DNA from: QYOJ01 sp964616825
Lineage (GTDB): Bacteria; Bacteroidota; Bacteroidia; Bacteroidales; FEN-979
Assembly (NCBI GenBank): GCA_964616825.1
Contig: CAZTSX010000016.1
Span: forward strand, 5,210 to 69,209
Reading direction: 5' to 3'
DNA: 64,000 bases
Under the pieces are notes generated by a model that worked only from the letters and a program-made list of their open reading frames with translations, was not told the origin of the DNA and did not search any database. Position 1 is the stretch's first letter. Each line of letters begins with the position of its first letter. The position numbers and the translations under genes were made by a program. Of this stretch, positions 27,349 through 36,396 are shown in pieces.

Positions 27349-28476
27349 CTAATCCAGTATTTCTGCGTTAATTCCTTCCCGGGCGTTGATAAGCGGCTCA
27401 ACAACGACATCCACACCTTCAGGTAGTCCTGAGAAAATCACAGTGGTTTCATTGGTTTTCAGGATCTCAATGTTATTCCTTTTCAGTTTACCATCCTCAA
27501 CGGTGAATACAGAATTAGTTTCAAATACGGCATTCCGGGGGATCTCCATGCTCTTTGTCAGGGTCTTGGCGGCAAATTTTGCTAGCAGGTATTGTCCCTG
27601 AAACAGGGGCTTGTCTTTTCCGGGCGACAGGGCGACATAGATAGTGATAGCTTGTGTGGCCGGATCCATAAAATCGGATTTCCGGACAACGGTACCGGTC
27701 CAGCTAATGTTCCGGTCTTTGGTGCTTACCTTCACTTTGTCGCCTTTGTGGATCCAATAAGCATCTTCAATACGAACCGGGACTTCCAGCTCCAGCTTAT
27801 CGGTACGGATCATCGAAGCGATCCGGCTTCCGGGATTGGCCACCGAACCGGGTTCCAGGTAGACCTGCGTAAACGAACCATCAAACGGGGCATGAAGATT
27901 GTATTTCGATAACTTCACTTCCGAACTTTTGATGGTGAAGTAATCATTCAGGATTTCCCGGCTGGCCAGGAAGATCTTTTCTGCTTCGGAACTGGGCTTG
28001 GGCAATGGAGGAAGAGGTTCCGAAAGGTCTACGGCGTTGAAGAAATTCTCGTATTTTGTGTAACTCCCGGGGTAATCAATCTTGATATCAGGAAGGATTC
28101 CGGCAATGGAATTAAGAAACCGGCTCTTGCTCGCTTTGAGATTGTTTCGGGCTTCTTCATCAAAAATCCGTACCAGCAGTATCCCTTTCTTGAACTTTGT
28201 TCCCTCACGCAGAAGAACATCTCCAGGCAGGATCTCACCCTGCACCTCAGAGCTCAGGTCTACAGTATGCTGGGAAGAGAGACGACCTGTTTCAACGATC
28301 TTCGCCTGGTTGGTGGAGTAGGCTACCTTCTCTGTCTTTACAAATAGTTTGATCTCTTCCCGTTGTTTATCCTCCGCTTTCTCTTCCATTCCTGCAAACA
28401 TCATATACAACAGGCTGCTCAAGATAAACAGGGCAACAACGACAGCGATCGTGATAAGTGATTTTCTCCAGTTCAT
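27349..28476 (-). CDS. RND efflux periplasmic adaptor (HlyD/AcrA family)
   Basis: 375 residues: N-terminal membrane anchor (about 7-28), barrel-sandwich halves around VDLSSEVQGEILPGDVLLREGTKF and NLHAPFDGSFTQVYLEPGSV, a hairpin between them, and beta-barrel plus membrane-proximal domains to the C-terminus. First gene of the operon, with a TATATTTG box 17 bp upstream; 2 bp from the pump gene. Confidence 0.92.
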   Translation of the reverse strand: MNWRKSLITIAVVVALFILSSLLYMMFAGMEEKAEDKQREEIKLFVKTEKVAYSTNQAKIVETGRLSSQHTVDLSSEVQGEILPGDVLLREGTKFKKGILLVRIFDEEARNNLKASKSRFLNSIAGILPDIKIDYPGSYTKYENFFNAVDLSEPLPPLPKPSSEAEKIFLASREILNDYFTIKSSEVKLSKYNLHAPFDGSFTQVYLEPGSVANPGSRIASMIRTDKLELEVPVRIEDAYWIHKGDKVKVSTKDRNISWTGTVVRKSDFMDPATQAITIYVALSPGKDKPLFQGQYLLAKFAAKTLTKSMEIPRNAVFETNSVFTVEDGKLKRNNIEILKTNETTVIFSGLPEGVDVVVEPLINAREGINAEILD

Positions 28477-28492
28477 GATGATGAATTTTTTG

Positions 28493-28500
28493 CAAATATA
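28493..28500 (-). promoter_or_regulatory. TAnnTTTG -7 box for the efflux operon
   Basis: Minus-strand TATATTTG 16 bp before the adaptor ATG at 28476. Confidence 0.5.
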
Positions 28501-28518
28501 GCGTAATATGAGATGCGA

Positions 28519-29799
28519 TTAATGACTAGGTGACATGGAAAAACGATGATACAATTCAATGTGTTTTCTTGCTTGGGCTTCCCAGCTGTAATTGTTCAAT
28601 ATATTTGAATGTGCTCGCAATCCCATCTTTTCATTAAGATCCTGGTCGTTGATTAGTTGGATCATGACATCAGCAAATTCTTCAGCATTTGCCGGATCAA
28701 CTAAAAAACCATTTTCATGATTTGTGATCACATCTTTAATGCCACCGTATTTTGATGCTACAACAGTTTTTCCACAAGCCATTGCTTCCTGAGAAGTCAT
28801 TCCAAAAGGTTCGAACAAGGAGGGTAAAACAAAAAATAAACTTTGTTGGTAGTAAGGCCTCATCATTTCATCCGGGACATAACCAATAATATGGATACGT
28901 TTTTGCATGCCTTTTTCTGCAATAATCGCTTTCATCGTATCAAAGATTCCTAATTCACGGGGTTTGGGCCTGGGTGACCCTCCGCCAATCACCAGGTCGA
29001 CATCAGGAATTTCTTTTCTGACAATATCAAAGGCATATAATAATAGATCATGGCCCTTATTTGAATCGATTCGGCTTAGACAAAAGATGTATTTCTCAGG
29101 TAAGTTTGTTTTAATTTTTTTGTCTTTCTCAGTAGGTAACCGATAATAATGGACATCTACTCCCGGAGGAATAATTTCAATATTATTCCCTGGAATATAT
29201 CCTTCATCAAGATATAGTTCGGTTAATTTTTCCAGTTGAACATGAGAAGTAAGCGTTTGTGCATTCACGCTCGTAAATACCCTTATTTCTTCAGAAATCC
29301 GGTGGTTGAAATTGAATTTTTTTTCCATTTCAACAGGATCACCACCCATTTGATCTCGTTTCCATGCACCTATGGAGTGAGCGGTAAAAAAAGATGGTTT
29401 CCCGAAGTAGTTTGCCACATCAATCGTAACGATTCCGGCATCAACATAATGTCCATGATATAAATCGTAATCTAAATTATTTTCAATGATAAATTCTATC
29501 ATGTTCTTTGAAAGCTCAGGCAATACATCATAAATAAACTCTTTAGGAATGAATTCCCATTTACCTGCAGGTATTCTGATCACATTTACATCTTCAACTC
29601 CGGGAACCGGATCAATTTGTTTTTTTCGTTTATCAAACCACCGCGTAAATATATCCACCTTATATCCCATCGTGGAAAGGGCTTTTGCCAGGTCCATTAC
29701 ATATACAACCTGACCCCCTGTATCTGTCCTTCCCAGCTGTGGTATAGGATCAACATATCCATGTGTACTTAAGAGTGCAATATTATTGGTTTTGTTCAT
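28519..29799 (-). CDS. GT4 glycosyltransferase, sucrose-phosphate/mannosylfructose-phosphate synthase-like
   Basis: 426 residues, GT-B fold. The N-terminus has ISTHGY-like LLSTHGYVDPIPQLGRTDTGGQVVYV, the acceptor and donor loop signature shared by sucrose synthase, sucrose-phosphate synthase and mannosylfructose-phosphate synthase. The C-terminal domain has the GT4 E-x7-E pattern in EPFGMTSQEAMACG. It probably transfers glucose or mannose from a nucleotide sugar to a phosphorylated sugar, making a compatible solute or a glycoside. No sugar phosphatase (HAD) is adjacent. The kinase gene upstream ends 4 bp before it, so they form a two-gene operon. Exact product uncertain. Confidence 0.75.
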   Translation of the reverse strand: MNKTNNIALLSTHGYVDPIPQLGRTDTGGQVVYVMDLAKALSTMGYKVDIFTRWFDKRKKQIDPVPGVEDVNVIRIPAGKWEFIPKEFIYDVLPELSKNMIEFIIENNLDYDLYHGHYVDAGIVTIDVANYFGKPSFFTAHSIGAWKRDQMGGDPVEMEKKFNFNHRISEEIRVFTSVNAQTLTSHVQLEKLTELYLDEGYIPGNNIEIIPPGVDVHYYRLPTEKDKKIKTNLPEKYIFCLSRIDSNKGHDLLLYAFDIVRKEIPDVDLVIGGGSPRPKPRELGIFDTMKAIIAEKGMQKRIHIIGYVPDEMMRPYYQQSLFFVLPSLFEPFGMTSQEAMACGKTVVASKYGGIKDVITNHENGFLVDPANAEEFADVMIQLINDQDLNEKMGLRAHSNILNNYSWEAQARKHIELYHRFSMSPSH

Positions 29800-29802
29800 T
29801 GA

Positions 29803-30453
29803 TTATTTCTTCTGATTTAACACGGCATGATAATCCTTTGTAATGATAATCTCAGCATTTTGTTTTTGAGGCGAAATGATATCGTGTTCAATTGTCAATA
29901 CTTTTTCAAGAAATTCATCCTGTTTTTCCCTGTTCCTTTTTCTTCTTGCTTCTAATGTATCATGCAGATCCCTGTCAATAAAGATATGTATATCTACATT
30001 TTGCAGTAAGGTAGTATAGGTGCCTTCTGCAATAACTGCCTGATAACCACTTAAGTTGACAACCTCTTCTTTGATCACGTCATCATCAAAAATGACCAGA
30101 GGTTTGCGAATGTTGTTCTCACCTTGTTTGATGCGTTTAAGTTGCTCATCCAGTAAATCAAGCTTTACCTCATTCGCCCCAACCCAATGAATATCCTTCG
30201 CCCTTTTTTTCGTATTTGTTTTGGGAGGATAAATGAAATAATCATCCTGTTGAAAAATATAACAATTAACTCCTCTGGCAGCTAATTCATTAGCTATTGA
30301 TGCAGCAGTTTCAGATTTACCACTCCCAGACTCCCCTGCCACAGTCATGATAAATTTCCCATTACATTCATCTATCTTATCACCCATCATTTTTACGATC
30401 TGCCTGGCAACTTTTTTATGATGTTCTTCTATGATTAAAATATCACCTTCCAT
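29803..30453 (-). CDS. Uridine kinase/phosphoribulokinase-family P-loop kinase
   Basis: 216 residues. Walker A GESGSGKS at about 40-47 and the acidic DDYF motif (QQDDYFIYPP) typical of Udk/PRK kinases; IAEGTYTTLL corresponds to the Walker B region. A C-terminal RRKRNREKQ stretch may form the lid. Divergent from canonical Udk, so the substrate may be a sugar or sugar phosphate rather than uridine. Its pairing with the downstream GT4 gene suggests that it supplies the phosphorylated acceptor; this is inference. Confidence 0.75.
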   Translation of the reverse strand: MEGDILIIEEHHKKVARQIVKMMGDKIDECNGKFIMTVAGESGSGKSETAASIANELAARGVNCYIFQQDDYFIYPPKTNTKKRAKDIHWVGANEVKLDLLDEQLKRIKQGENNIRKPLVIFDDDVIKEEVVNLSGYQAVIAEGTYTTLLQNVDIHIFIDRDLHDTLEARRKRNREKQDEFLEKVLTIEHDIISPQKQNAEIIITKDYHAVLNQKK

Positions 30454-30562
30454 CGTATTGTTATTTATGGATTTAGAAAGTAGAAATTATGTTATTGAAA
30501 TTCGAATTTAGTAATTTATTTGAGAATTAGTAGGATATTTGAAGCTTCAAAAAAAGAAACGT

Positions 30563-31237
30563 ATGAAAAAGCTGATCGTTGTAATCCTGACGGGCATAAT
30601 CCTGGCAGGATGTTCCCCCTCCACCGAATTAATGGTGGCGTGGAAAACAGGAGAATATGCCCCAAAACAATATAAGAATATTGGCATATTAGCCATGTTA
30701 AAATCCAATGAAGCACGAGTAGATGTGGAAACAAGTATCCGGGACGCGTTGCAAGCCCAGGGGATCAAGGGCACCGACACCTGGACTATCTGGCAATTTG
30801 CTAACAACCCGGAGATCATGAAGAAGATGAATTTGAGCCAGGAGCAACTCAAAGAGGTTGTCAAGCAGAAAGTGGCTGAACAGAAGATGGATGCGTTGCT
30901 GGTAATCACCCTCTTTGATGCATTCAAAGAGGAGCGTTATGTTCCGGGGAAAAGCGCTTCGGTTGGTGTTGGATTCAGTCCGGGCATGTATCCTGCATAT
31001 GGATATCCCTATTATGGCTATGTCGGATACTCCTTCAACACCTTGACCACACCGGGGTATTACGTAGATGCTTCTGTCTATTTTGTGGAATCCAACCTCT
31101 ACGATATTGCCTCAGAGGATCTGATCTGGACAGGCCAAACGCGAACTAAAATGGAATCATCGCTGGAGAGAGAAGCTGAAAAATTTGGACGTACCCTTGT
31201 AAAAGGAATGATTCAGGGGAAAGTACTGGCAAAGTAA
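30563..31237 (+). CDS. Hypothetical lipoprotein with Gly/Tyr-rich segment
   Basis: 224 residues from ATG 30563, which gives a clean lipoprotein signal (ILAGC). No recognised domain beyond resemblance to small envelope lipoproteins of the DUF4136 type. Residues around 125-150 are rich in Gly, Pro and Tyr (YPAYGYPYYGYVGYSF). Starts 48 bp before the iron alcohol dehydrogenase gene on the same strand (stop 31237, next start 31285). Confidence 0.65.
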   Translation: MKKLIVVILTGIILAGCSPSTELMVAWKTGEYAPKQYKNIGILAMLKSNEARVDVETSIRDALQAQGIKGTDTWTIWQFANNPEIMKKMNLSQEQLKEVVKQKVAEQKMDALLVITLFDAFKEERYVPGKSASVGVGFSPGMYPAYGYPYYGYVGYSFNTLTTPGYYVDASVYFVESNLYDIASEDLIWTGQTRTKMESSLEREAEKFGRTLVKGMIQGKVLAK

Positions 31238-31284
31238 GAGCCAGTCCGCGGTCTTCAGTCCACATTTAGCAATTACTCTCTGTC

Positions 31285-32346
31285 ATGTATGAAAAGTTCA
31301 ACTTTCATCTCCCTGTTAAAATCGTCTTTGGGAAGGGTCGTATCCAGGAGATTCGAGATTTTATTCCGGACAACGTTAATCGGATTCTTCTTGTTTCCGA
31401 GAAAAACCTGGCAAAAAATACCTCCACTGTTGATATAGTGACTGACCAACTACAGGGGATCGATGTACTGCATTTTCTGGATGTAGAGGAAAATCCTTCG
31501 TTTGAGACAGTTGAAAAAGCAGGGATGATTGCCAGGGAACATGATAGTCAGCTGGTCATCGGAATTGGTGGAGGTTCCCCTATGGATGCGGCGAAAGGTA
31601 TTGCCATGTGTGCAACAATCAGGGAATCCCTCCGCGATCTGATCAACATGGATGATCTTCCGGTGGAACCACTTCCTGTGATTTGCATTCCAACGACCTC
31701 CGAAACAGGTAGCGAGGTAACACCCTACGCCGTTTTCACAGACCGGAATTCCCGGAATAAATGCGGATATGCAAATGCAAAAATCTTCCCTCAAGTAGCT
31801 CTGGTTGATCCGGAACTGACCTATACCATGCCCGAACGGGTAACTGCCAATACCGGGATGGATGTCCTGACCCACAGCATTGAAGCCTTTTTATCTGCAG
31901 ATGCATTCCCGATGAATGATCTGTTTGCGATCGAATCGATTCAGCTTGTATTGAAAAACCTGAAACAAGCAATCACTAAAGACAACGAAGCGATGAACCG
32001 TATGGCCTATGCCTCGATGCTTGGAGGGATTGCTATCGCCCACAGCGGGACGATCCTGCTTCCTGCATTTCTGAGGTTCATGCGAGAGCATTCATGGGTG
32101 AAAGAGAAAGTCCGTTTCATCGATAACATGTTCAATGAAGACGGTGGCATAGAGCAATATGTCAATGACCTGGGGATCTCGACCAGCCTCTCTTCTTATG
32201 ACATCAGGGAAGAAGATATTGATGAGTTTGTGGAAAAAGTGATCGTGAAAAGTGATATAAAACTCACCCCGGCGAAGATCACGGAGAGAGAGATTAGGGA
32301 AATTTACATGGAAGCTGTTGCTTCGTCACAATGTTCCTCGCAATGA
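31285..32346 (+). CDS. Iron-containing alcohol dehydrogenase, apparently lacking two metal ligands
   Basis: 353 residues, shorter than the ~380 usual for the family. N-terminal Rossmann-like domain has the cofactor motif GGGSPMDAAKG; in the metal domain Asp193 and His197 (GMDVLTHSIEAF) are present. However, the segment expected next, with the two further metal-binding His (VHALGYPL..PHGKAN-type), is missing: GIAIAHSGT runs straight into ILLPAFLRFM at about 32050. An in-frame loss of roughly 25 residues fits the length difference. It is therefore probably inactive as a metal-dependent dehydrogenase, unless the deletion is an assembly error. Its last codons (EAVASSQCSSQ) come from a dispersed repeat. 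Confidence 0.8.
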   Translation: MYEKFNFHLPVKIVFGKGRIQEIRDFIPDNVNRILLVSEKNLAKNTSTVDIVTDQLQGIDVLHFLDVEENPSFETVEKAGMIAREHDSQLVIGIGGGSPMDAAKGIAMCATIRESLRDLINMDDLPVEPLPVICIPTTSETGSEVTPYAVFTDRNSRNKCGYANAKIFPQVALVDPELTYTMPERVTANTGMDVLTHSIEAFLSADAFPMNDLFAIESIQLVLKNLKQAITKDNEAMNRMAYASMLGGIAIAHSGTILLPAFLRFMREHSWVKEKVRFIDNMFNEDGGIEQYVNDLGISTSLSSYDIREEDIDEFVEKVIVKSDIKLTPAKITEREIREIYMEAVASSQCSSQ

Positions 32347-32354
32347 CAATAATG
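32318..32354 (+). repeat. TTGCTTCG...CTCGCAATGACAATGATG dispersed repeat, copy A
   Basis: Copy forming the 3' end of the alcohol dehydrogenase gene and its stop codon. Related copies are at 35855-35889 and 50873-50907, all in the same orientation. Confidence 0.7.
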
Positions 32355-32357
32355 AGG

Positions 32358-32466
32358 ATGACTGGATGCTGGATACTCGTTTATTGATGTTGGATATTCG
32401 ATGTTGGATATTGGATTCTTGAACCCTGTACCTTGATCCTCGTCCCTCAACCTTTGTCCCTGAACC
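32358..32466 (+). repeat. Degenerate GGATGCTGGATA / CCTTGATCCTCGTCCCTC repeat
   Basis: Low-complexity intergenic array of 7-12 bp imperfect units between two convergent genes; similar to 5137-5213 and 41556-41647. Confidence 0.55.
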
Positions 32467-34155
32467 CTATCTCTTCTTCGCCTGCTTTCTTTCTGCTCGT
32501 GTATATTTTCTAATCTCTCCCGACTTGAGCTGTTTTATGTAATTTTTCAAATCCCTGCTTACTTCCGGTGCGAGGATGAGCAGACCCAGAATATTCGGGA
32601 AGCCCATTGCAAGGATCATCATGTCGGAAAAATCAATCACCGAACCCAGGTTGGAAGAGGAGCCGACTACGATAAAACCGAGGAAGATCACTAAATAGAC
32701 AAACTTAGCAACACTCCGATTACCGAACAATCGTTTTGAGAAGCCACCAAAAAGGTAATCGAAACCTTTCAGTCCGTAATAGGACCACGAGATCATGGTA
32801 GAATAGGCGAACATGAAGATAGCCACTACCAGCAGGTAGGGGAACCAGGAGAAAACCGATTCAAATGCCTGGCTGGTCAACTGTGCACCCTCCAATCCCT
32901 GTGGATTCTCGAACGTGCCGGTAAAGATCAATACAAGGGCAGTCATGGTACAGATGATCACAGTGTCGACAAATGGTTCCATCAGTGCCACGTACCCTTC
33001 GGTAATGGGCTTGTCGGTTTTCACAGCTGAGTGTGCAATGGCAGCCGAACCGACACCAGCTTCATTTGAGAAAGCGGCGCGCCGGAAGCCAATGATCAGT
33101 ACGCCGATGATGCCTCCCTTGAGGGCTCCGGGGCTAAATGCTCCATGCCAGATCATGCTGAAGGCATCACCTGTATGTTCAATGTTTATAGCGATGATGA
33201 CCAGCGCTGTGCCTACATAGATCATTGCCATGACAGGTACGATCTTGTCGGTTACCCTGGCGATACTTTTTATCCCACCAATGATGACGATCCCAACCAG
33301 TACTGCCAGCCCGATACCGAACCAGGCTCCGAAATCTTCGATGCCGGGAACAACATAAGCGAGCTGGGAAAAGGCCTGGTTCGCCTGGAACATGTTACCG
33401 CCGCCGAAAGATCCTCCGATAACCAGCAAGGCAAACAGTCCGGCCAGAAACCAGCCCAGCCACTTCAGCTTCTTCTTCTTTAAACCGTCCCGGAGATAGT
33501 ACATAGGACCACCAGAGACCACTCCGTTTTTATCAATTTTGCGGTATTTCACCCCTAATGTACATTCAATAAATTTGGAAGACATGCCAAGTAATCCGGC
33601 TAAAATCATCCAGAAGGTGGCACCGGGCCCGCCAACAGAGATAGCGATAGCGACGCCGGCGATATTACCCAATCCGACGGTTGCAGAGAGAGCTGTGGTG
33701 AGGGCTTGAAAATGGGAAACTTCCCCCGGATCATTGGGATCATCATATTTTCCCTGGATCAGCTGAATTGAATGTTTGAATCCACGGAAGTTTATGAACC
33801 GCAAGATGATCGTGAAAGTGATGGCGCCAAAGATCAACCAAACAACAATAAAAGGGATATCAGAAGTCACAGGATTTCCTTCGGCACCAATATAAGCCTC
33901 CCCGTATTCGTCGTAAACAACGGGGTTGTGCATTCCGGAATAGGCAAACGGATCCCAGAAGAGGACATCAGTCATAACTTCCACGATGGGTGAGAAAGCG
34001 TTATCGATCTCTTCGCTGATAGTCTCTGCCTCCTCTTCGACCTGAACCACAACCGGCTTTTTGCCCAGGGTAACCTGGAGTGAGTCTTGTGCGAAAAGCA
34101 ATCCGGAAGTCAATATTAGGATAGCAAACAGGATAACTCTAATTTTCTTTATCAT
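32467..34155 (-). CDS. Sodium:alanine symporter (AGCS family) with periplasmic N-terminal extension
   Basis: 562 residues. The core has AGCS signatures: GNIAGVAIAISVGGPGATFWM and, later, FSNEAGVGSAAIAHSAVKTD. About 95 residues precede the first core helix: a signal-peptide-like start (ILTSGLLFAQ), an acidic segment and PVVYDEYGEAYIG. This extension would sit in the periplasm. The carrier imports small neutral amino acids with Na+, consistent with the NQR-generated sodium gradient. Single-gene unit. Confidence 0.9.
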   Translation of the reverse strand: MIKKIRVILFAILILTSGLLFAQDSLQVTLGKKPVVVQVEEEAETISEEIDNAFSPIVEVMTDVLFWDPFAYSGMHNPVVYDEYGEAYIGAEGNPVTSDIPFIVVWLIFGAITFTIILRFINFRGFKHSIQLIQGKYDDPNDPGEVSHFQALTTALSATVGLGNIAGVAIAISVGGPGATFWMILAGLLGMSSKFIECTLGVKYRKIDKNGVVSGGPMYYLRDGLKKKKLKWLGWFLAGLFALLVIGGSFGGGNMFQANQAFSQLAYVVPGIEDFGAWFGIGLAVLVGIVIIGGIKSIARVTDKIVPVMAMIYVGTALVIIAINIEHTGDAFSMIWHGAFSPGALKGGIIGVLIIGFRRAAFSNEAGVGSAAIAHSAVKTDKPITEGYVALMEPFVDTVIICTMTALVLIFTGTFENPQGLEGAQLTSQAFESVFSWFPYLLVVAIFMFAYSTMISWSYYGLKGFDYLFGGFSKRLFGNRSVAKFVYLVIFLGFIVVGSSSNLGSVIDFSDMMILAMGFPNILGLLILAPEVSRDLKNYIKQLKSGEIRKYTRAERKQAKKR

Positions 34156-34268
34156 AGTGGCTTTTCTATCGGATGGGTAAAAAGTGGCTCAATTTATTAA
34201 AAGTATCTTAAACAGGGATACGATTCGCCTAATTTTTTCTAACTTGCTTACATAAAATCTAAATAGCT

Positions 34269-34793
34269 ATGGCAAAAAGCATTCAAAGTAAAAAAGAAGA
34301 TCGCGGAGGAGGTAACTCCGGACAGGTGACACCAAAATTAAAATTCTGGATCAGTCTGGCAAAATGGTTCATTGTAAGCGTGGCATTTGTAGTGGCAACC
34401 AAAGTTATTGATACCGGATTTCGTGAGCGTGCAGCCGACCTGACCGAGTTGAAGTTTTACGATCGATATGTTACTGAATTGATCGTACTGAATCCCAACC
34501 CGGTCAATCGGATCATGCTGGCGGAATATCTTATCTGTGTATCTCCTTCTGAAAAAGTACGGGAGAGATGGCAGGTATATTATGATTCAATTTATCCCGA
34601 ATATCTGGGATATGTTGAACCGATCCTGATGGAGATGAAGCAGTTGGATGCAAGGCATGCCAACCTTGCCGGGCTGGATAAATTGACAAACTCAGAGTCA
34701 ATAGAGTTGAAGAAAATAGTTGAAAAACGTTCAGTGTATCAACAGATGCTAAATCCACCATTTCAATTACCCGAAGACGAATATCTTCACTGA
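34269..34793 (+). CDS. Hypothetical single-pass membrane protein
   Basis: 174 residues. A basic, Gly-rich cytosolic start, one membrane helix (about 30-46, LAKWFIVSVAFVVATKV), then a helical extracytoplasmic domain with no motif I recognise. Lies between the divergent AGCS gene and a cytochrome c gene. Confidence 0.7.
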   Translation: MAKSIQSKKEDRGGGNSGQVTPKLKFWISLAKWFIVSVAFVVATKVIDTGFRERAADLTELKFYDRYVTELIVLNPNPVNRIMLAEYLICVSPSEKVRERWQVYYDSIYPEYLGYVEPILMEMKQLDARHANLAGLDKLTNSESIELKKIVEKRSVYQQMLNPPFQLPEDEYLH

Positions 34794-34854
34794 CCAGTAC
34801 AGAAAAACAGCATTAAATAAATTAAAAAAGTATCTAGATATACAGATTTATGTG

Positions 34855-34862
34855 TATTTTTG
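34855..34862 (+). promoter_or_regulatory. TAnnTTTG -7 box for the monoheme cytochrome
   Basis: TATTTTTG 20 bp before ATG 34883. Confidence 0.5.
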
Positions 34863-34882
34863 TTGTCTAAAAAAAGAACACT

Positions 34883-35278
34883 ATGAAGCAAATTATGTTA
34901 ATGGTAGCTGTTATTCTTCTTATTGCAGGAAGTGCAGCAGCACAAGACAAGGGTTGGGAAGTGCCGGCTAAGGCCAAGGCAATGAAGCCTACAGAAAATC
35001 TCGCTGATAAATCTGTCATCGCTGATGGGAAAGCTATGTGGTATAAGCATTGCAAGGCCTGTCATGGATCAAAAGGTTTGGGTGATGGCCCGAAAGGCGC
35101 CATGTTGAAAGCCGATCCCGGCGATTTCAGTAGTACAAAATTTCAGGCACAGACAGACGGCACACTCTATTACAAGACAATCACTGGAAAAGGTGAGATG
35201 CCTGCTTACGCTAAGAAGATTACCAATGAAGATGACCGATGGGCTCTTGTGGCTTATATGCGTAGCTTGAAGAAGTAA
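34883..35278 (+). CDS. Monoheme class I cytochrome c
   Basis: 131 residues. Signal peptide 1-21 (ends GSAAAQ), heme motif CKACH at 57-61, and axial Met in the GEMPAYAKKI loop. The C-terminus WALVAYMRSLKK is the usual class I final helix. Periplasmic electron carrier, possible partner of an oxidase or peroxidase encoded elsewhere. Ends 5 bp before the convergent epimerase gene. Confidence 0.9.
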   Translation: MKQIMLMVAVILLIAGSAAAQDKGWEVPAKAKAMKPTENLADKSVIADGKAMWYKHCKACHGSKGLGDGPKGAMLKADPGDFSSTKFQAQTDGTLYYKTITGKGEMPAYAKKITNEDDRWALVAYMRSLKK

Positions 35279-35283
35279 TACAA

Positions 35284-36396
35284 CTATACGGTTTTTCCGT
35301 GACGTCTGAAAGAGGCAATGGTTTTTTCCATCGCCTCTTTTTCGTTGTATTTAGGCTGGTAGCCCAGTTCACGGCTTGCTTTTTCGGACGAGAACGTAAA
35401 ATCGTTGCAGGTATAGATAACAGCAAACCGGCTGAATTTTGGAGTATAGGAATGGAGTGGGCGAATCAGCCAGGCAACAGCTTCGTTCAAGGTACCCATT
35501 CCATAGGCCAGCCACCGGGGAAGCCAGAGGTTTTTGGGCCAGATGCGGTATCCGGCACCGGTTACGATCTGATCGAAGAACTTGAAGAAGTTGGATCCGG
35601 GCCCATCAGTGATGAAATAGGCACTTCCGGCTACACCGGGCTTCCTGTCAAACAATGCTTTTGCGGCCAGCAGATGAGCATAAGCCACATTACGGACGTA
35701 GGTGTGCTGGCACTTCGACTTCCCGTTTCCCAGCCGCACATAAAATCCACCTTTCGCCATATTAATCAACGATCCGATATGATAGGGGTCTCCTTCGCCC
35801 CAGATGTCTGAGGGCCGGATGACGCAGGCAGAGAGGGAATTGATCCCTGATCCCGTTGCTTCGCCGCACTCGCAATGACAATGATGCCGAATGCCGGATG
35901 TTTCCTTTACCAGTATTTCAGCCAGAGACTTACTGCGACAATACATGTTCGGATAGCTCTCCGGATAGGACATCGTTTCATCGATATTGACCAGAGGCTT
36001 CCCTGTAAAAACGACATCCAGCGAACTGGTAAAAATGAGAGCGGAGACCTCTTGTTCCTGGCAGGCCCGGATGACGTTCTCCGTGCCTGTGAAATTGACC
36101 GAATAGACCTCTTTTTCCGACTTCGAACCCCAATCGACAATCGCTGCAGAGTGAATGACCACATCAATCCCTTCGCAGGCCATGCGCACAGTTTCAAAGT
36201 CACGGATATCACCCCGGATGTATTCGACCTCTTCGGGTGTATTTCCAATAGGATCAAGCACATCCAATACACGTATTGAACCAGGTTGGAAAGGTGCATC
36301 GCTATCAAGCAACTCACTGATGAGAGCTTTCCCCAAAAAGCCGCATCCACCGGTAACAAGCACATTCGGATGAGAAGTGTTTTGTGTATCTGGCAT
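35284..36396 (-). CDS. NAD(P)-dependent epimerase / 3-beta-HSD family protein with inserted repeat
   Basis: 370 residues. Extended SDR: GGCGFLGKAL nucleotide-binding motif near residue 16, IHSAAIVDWG, and catalytic YCRSKSLAE (Tyr-x3-Lys). Between VKETSG and LSACVIRPSDIWGEGDP there is an anomalous stretch (IRHHCHCECGEATGSGINS) that matches the translated dispersed repeat at 35855-35889 rather than the family. Removing it restores normal spacing (…ETSG…LSACVIRPSDIWG). The enzyme may tolerate the loop. Substrate (sterol-like, hopanoid or sugar) unknown. Confidence 0.85.
   Translation of the reverse strand: MPDTQNTSHPNVLVTGGCGFLGKALISELLDSDAPFQPGSIRVLDVLDPIGNTPEEVEYIRGDIRDFETVRMACEGIDVVIHSAAIVDWGSKSEKEVYSVNFTGTENVIRACQEQEVSALIFTSSLDVVFTGKPLVNIDETMSYPESYPNMYCRSKSLAEILVKETSGIRHHCHCECGEATGSGINSLSACVIRPSDIWGEGDPYHIGSLINMAKGGFYVRLGNGKSKCQHTYVRNVAYAHLLAAKALFDRKPGVAGSAYFITDGPGSNFFKFFDQIVTGAGYRIWPKNLWLPRWLAYGMGTLNEAVAWLIRPLHSYTPKFSRFAVIYTCNDFTFSSEKASRELGYQPKYNEKEAMEKTIASFRRHGKTV
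35855..35889 (+). repeat. TTGCTTCG...CTCGCAATGACAATGATG dispersed repeat, copy B, within a gene
   Basis: GTTGCTTCGCCGCACTCGCAATGACAATGATGCCG lies inside the epimerase coding sequence (which is on the opposite strand) and keeps its frame open. Confidence 0.75.
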
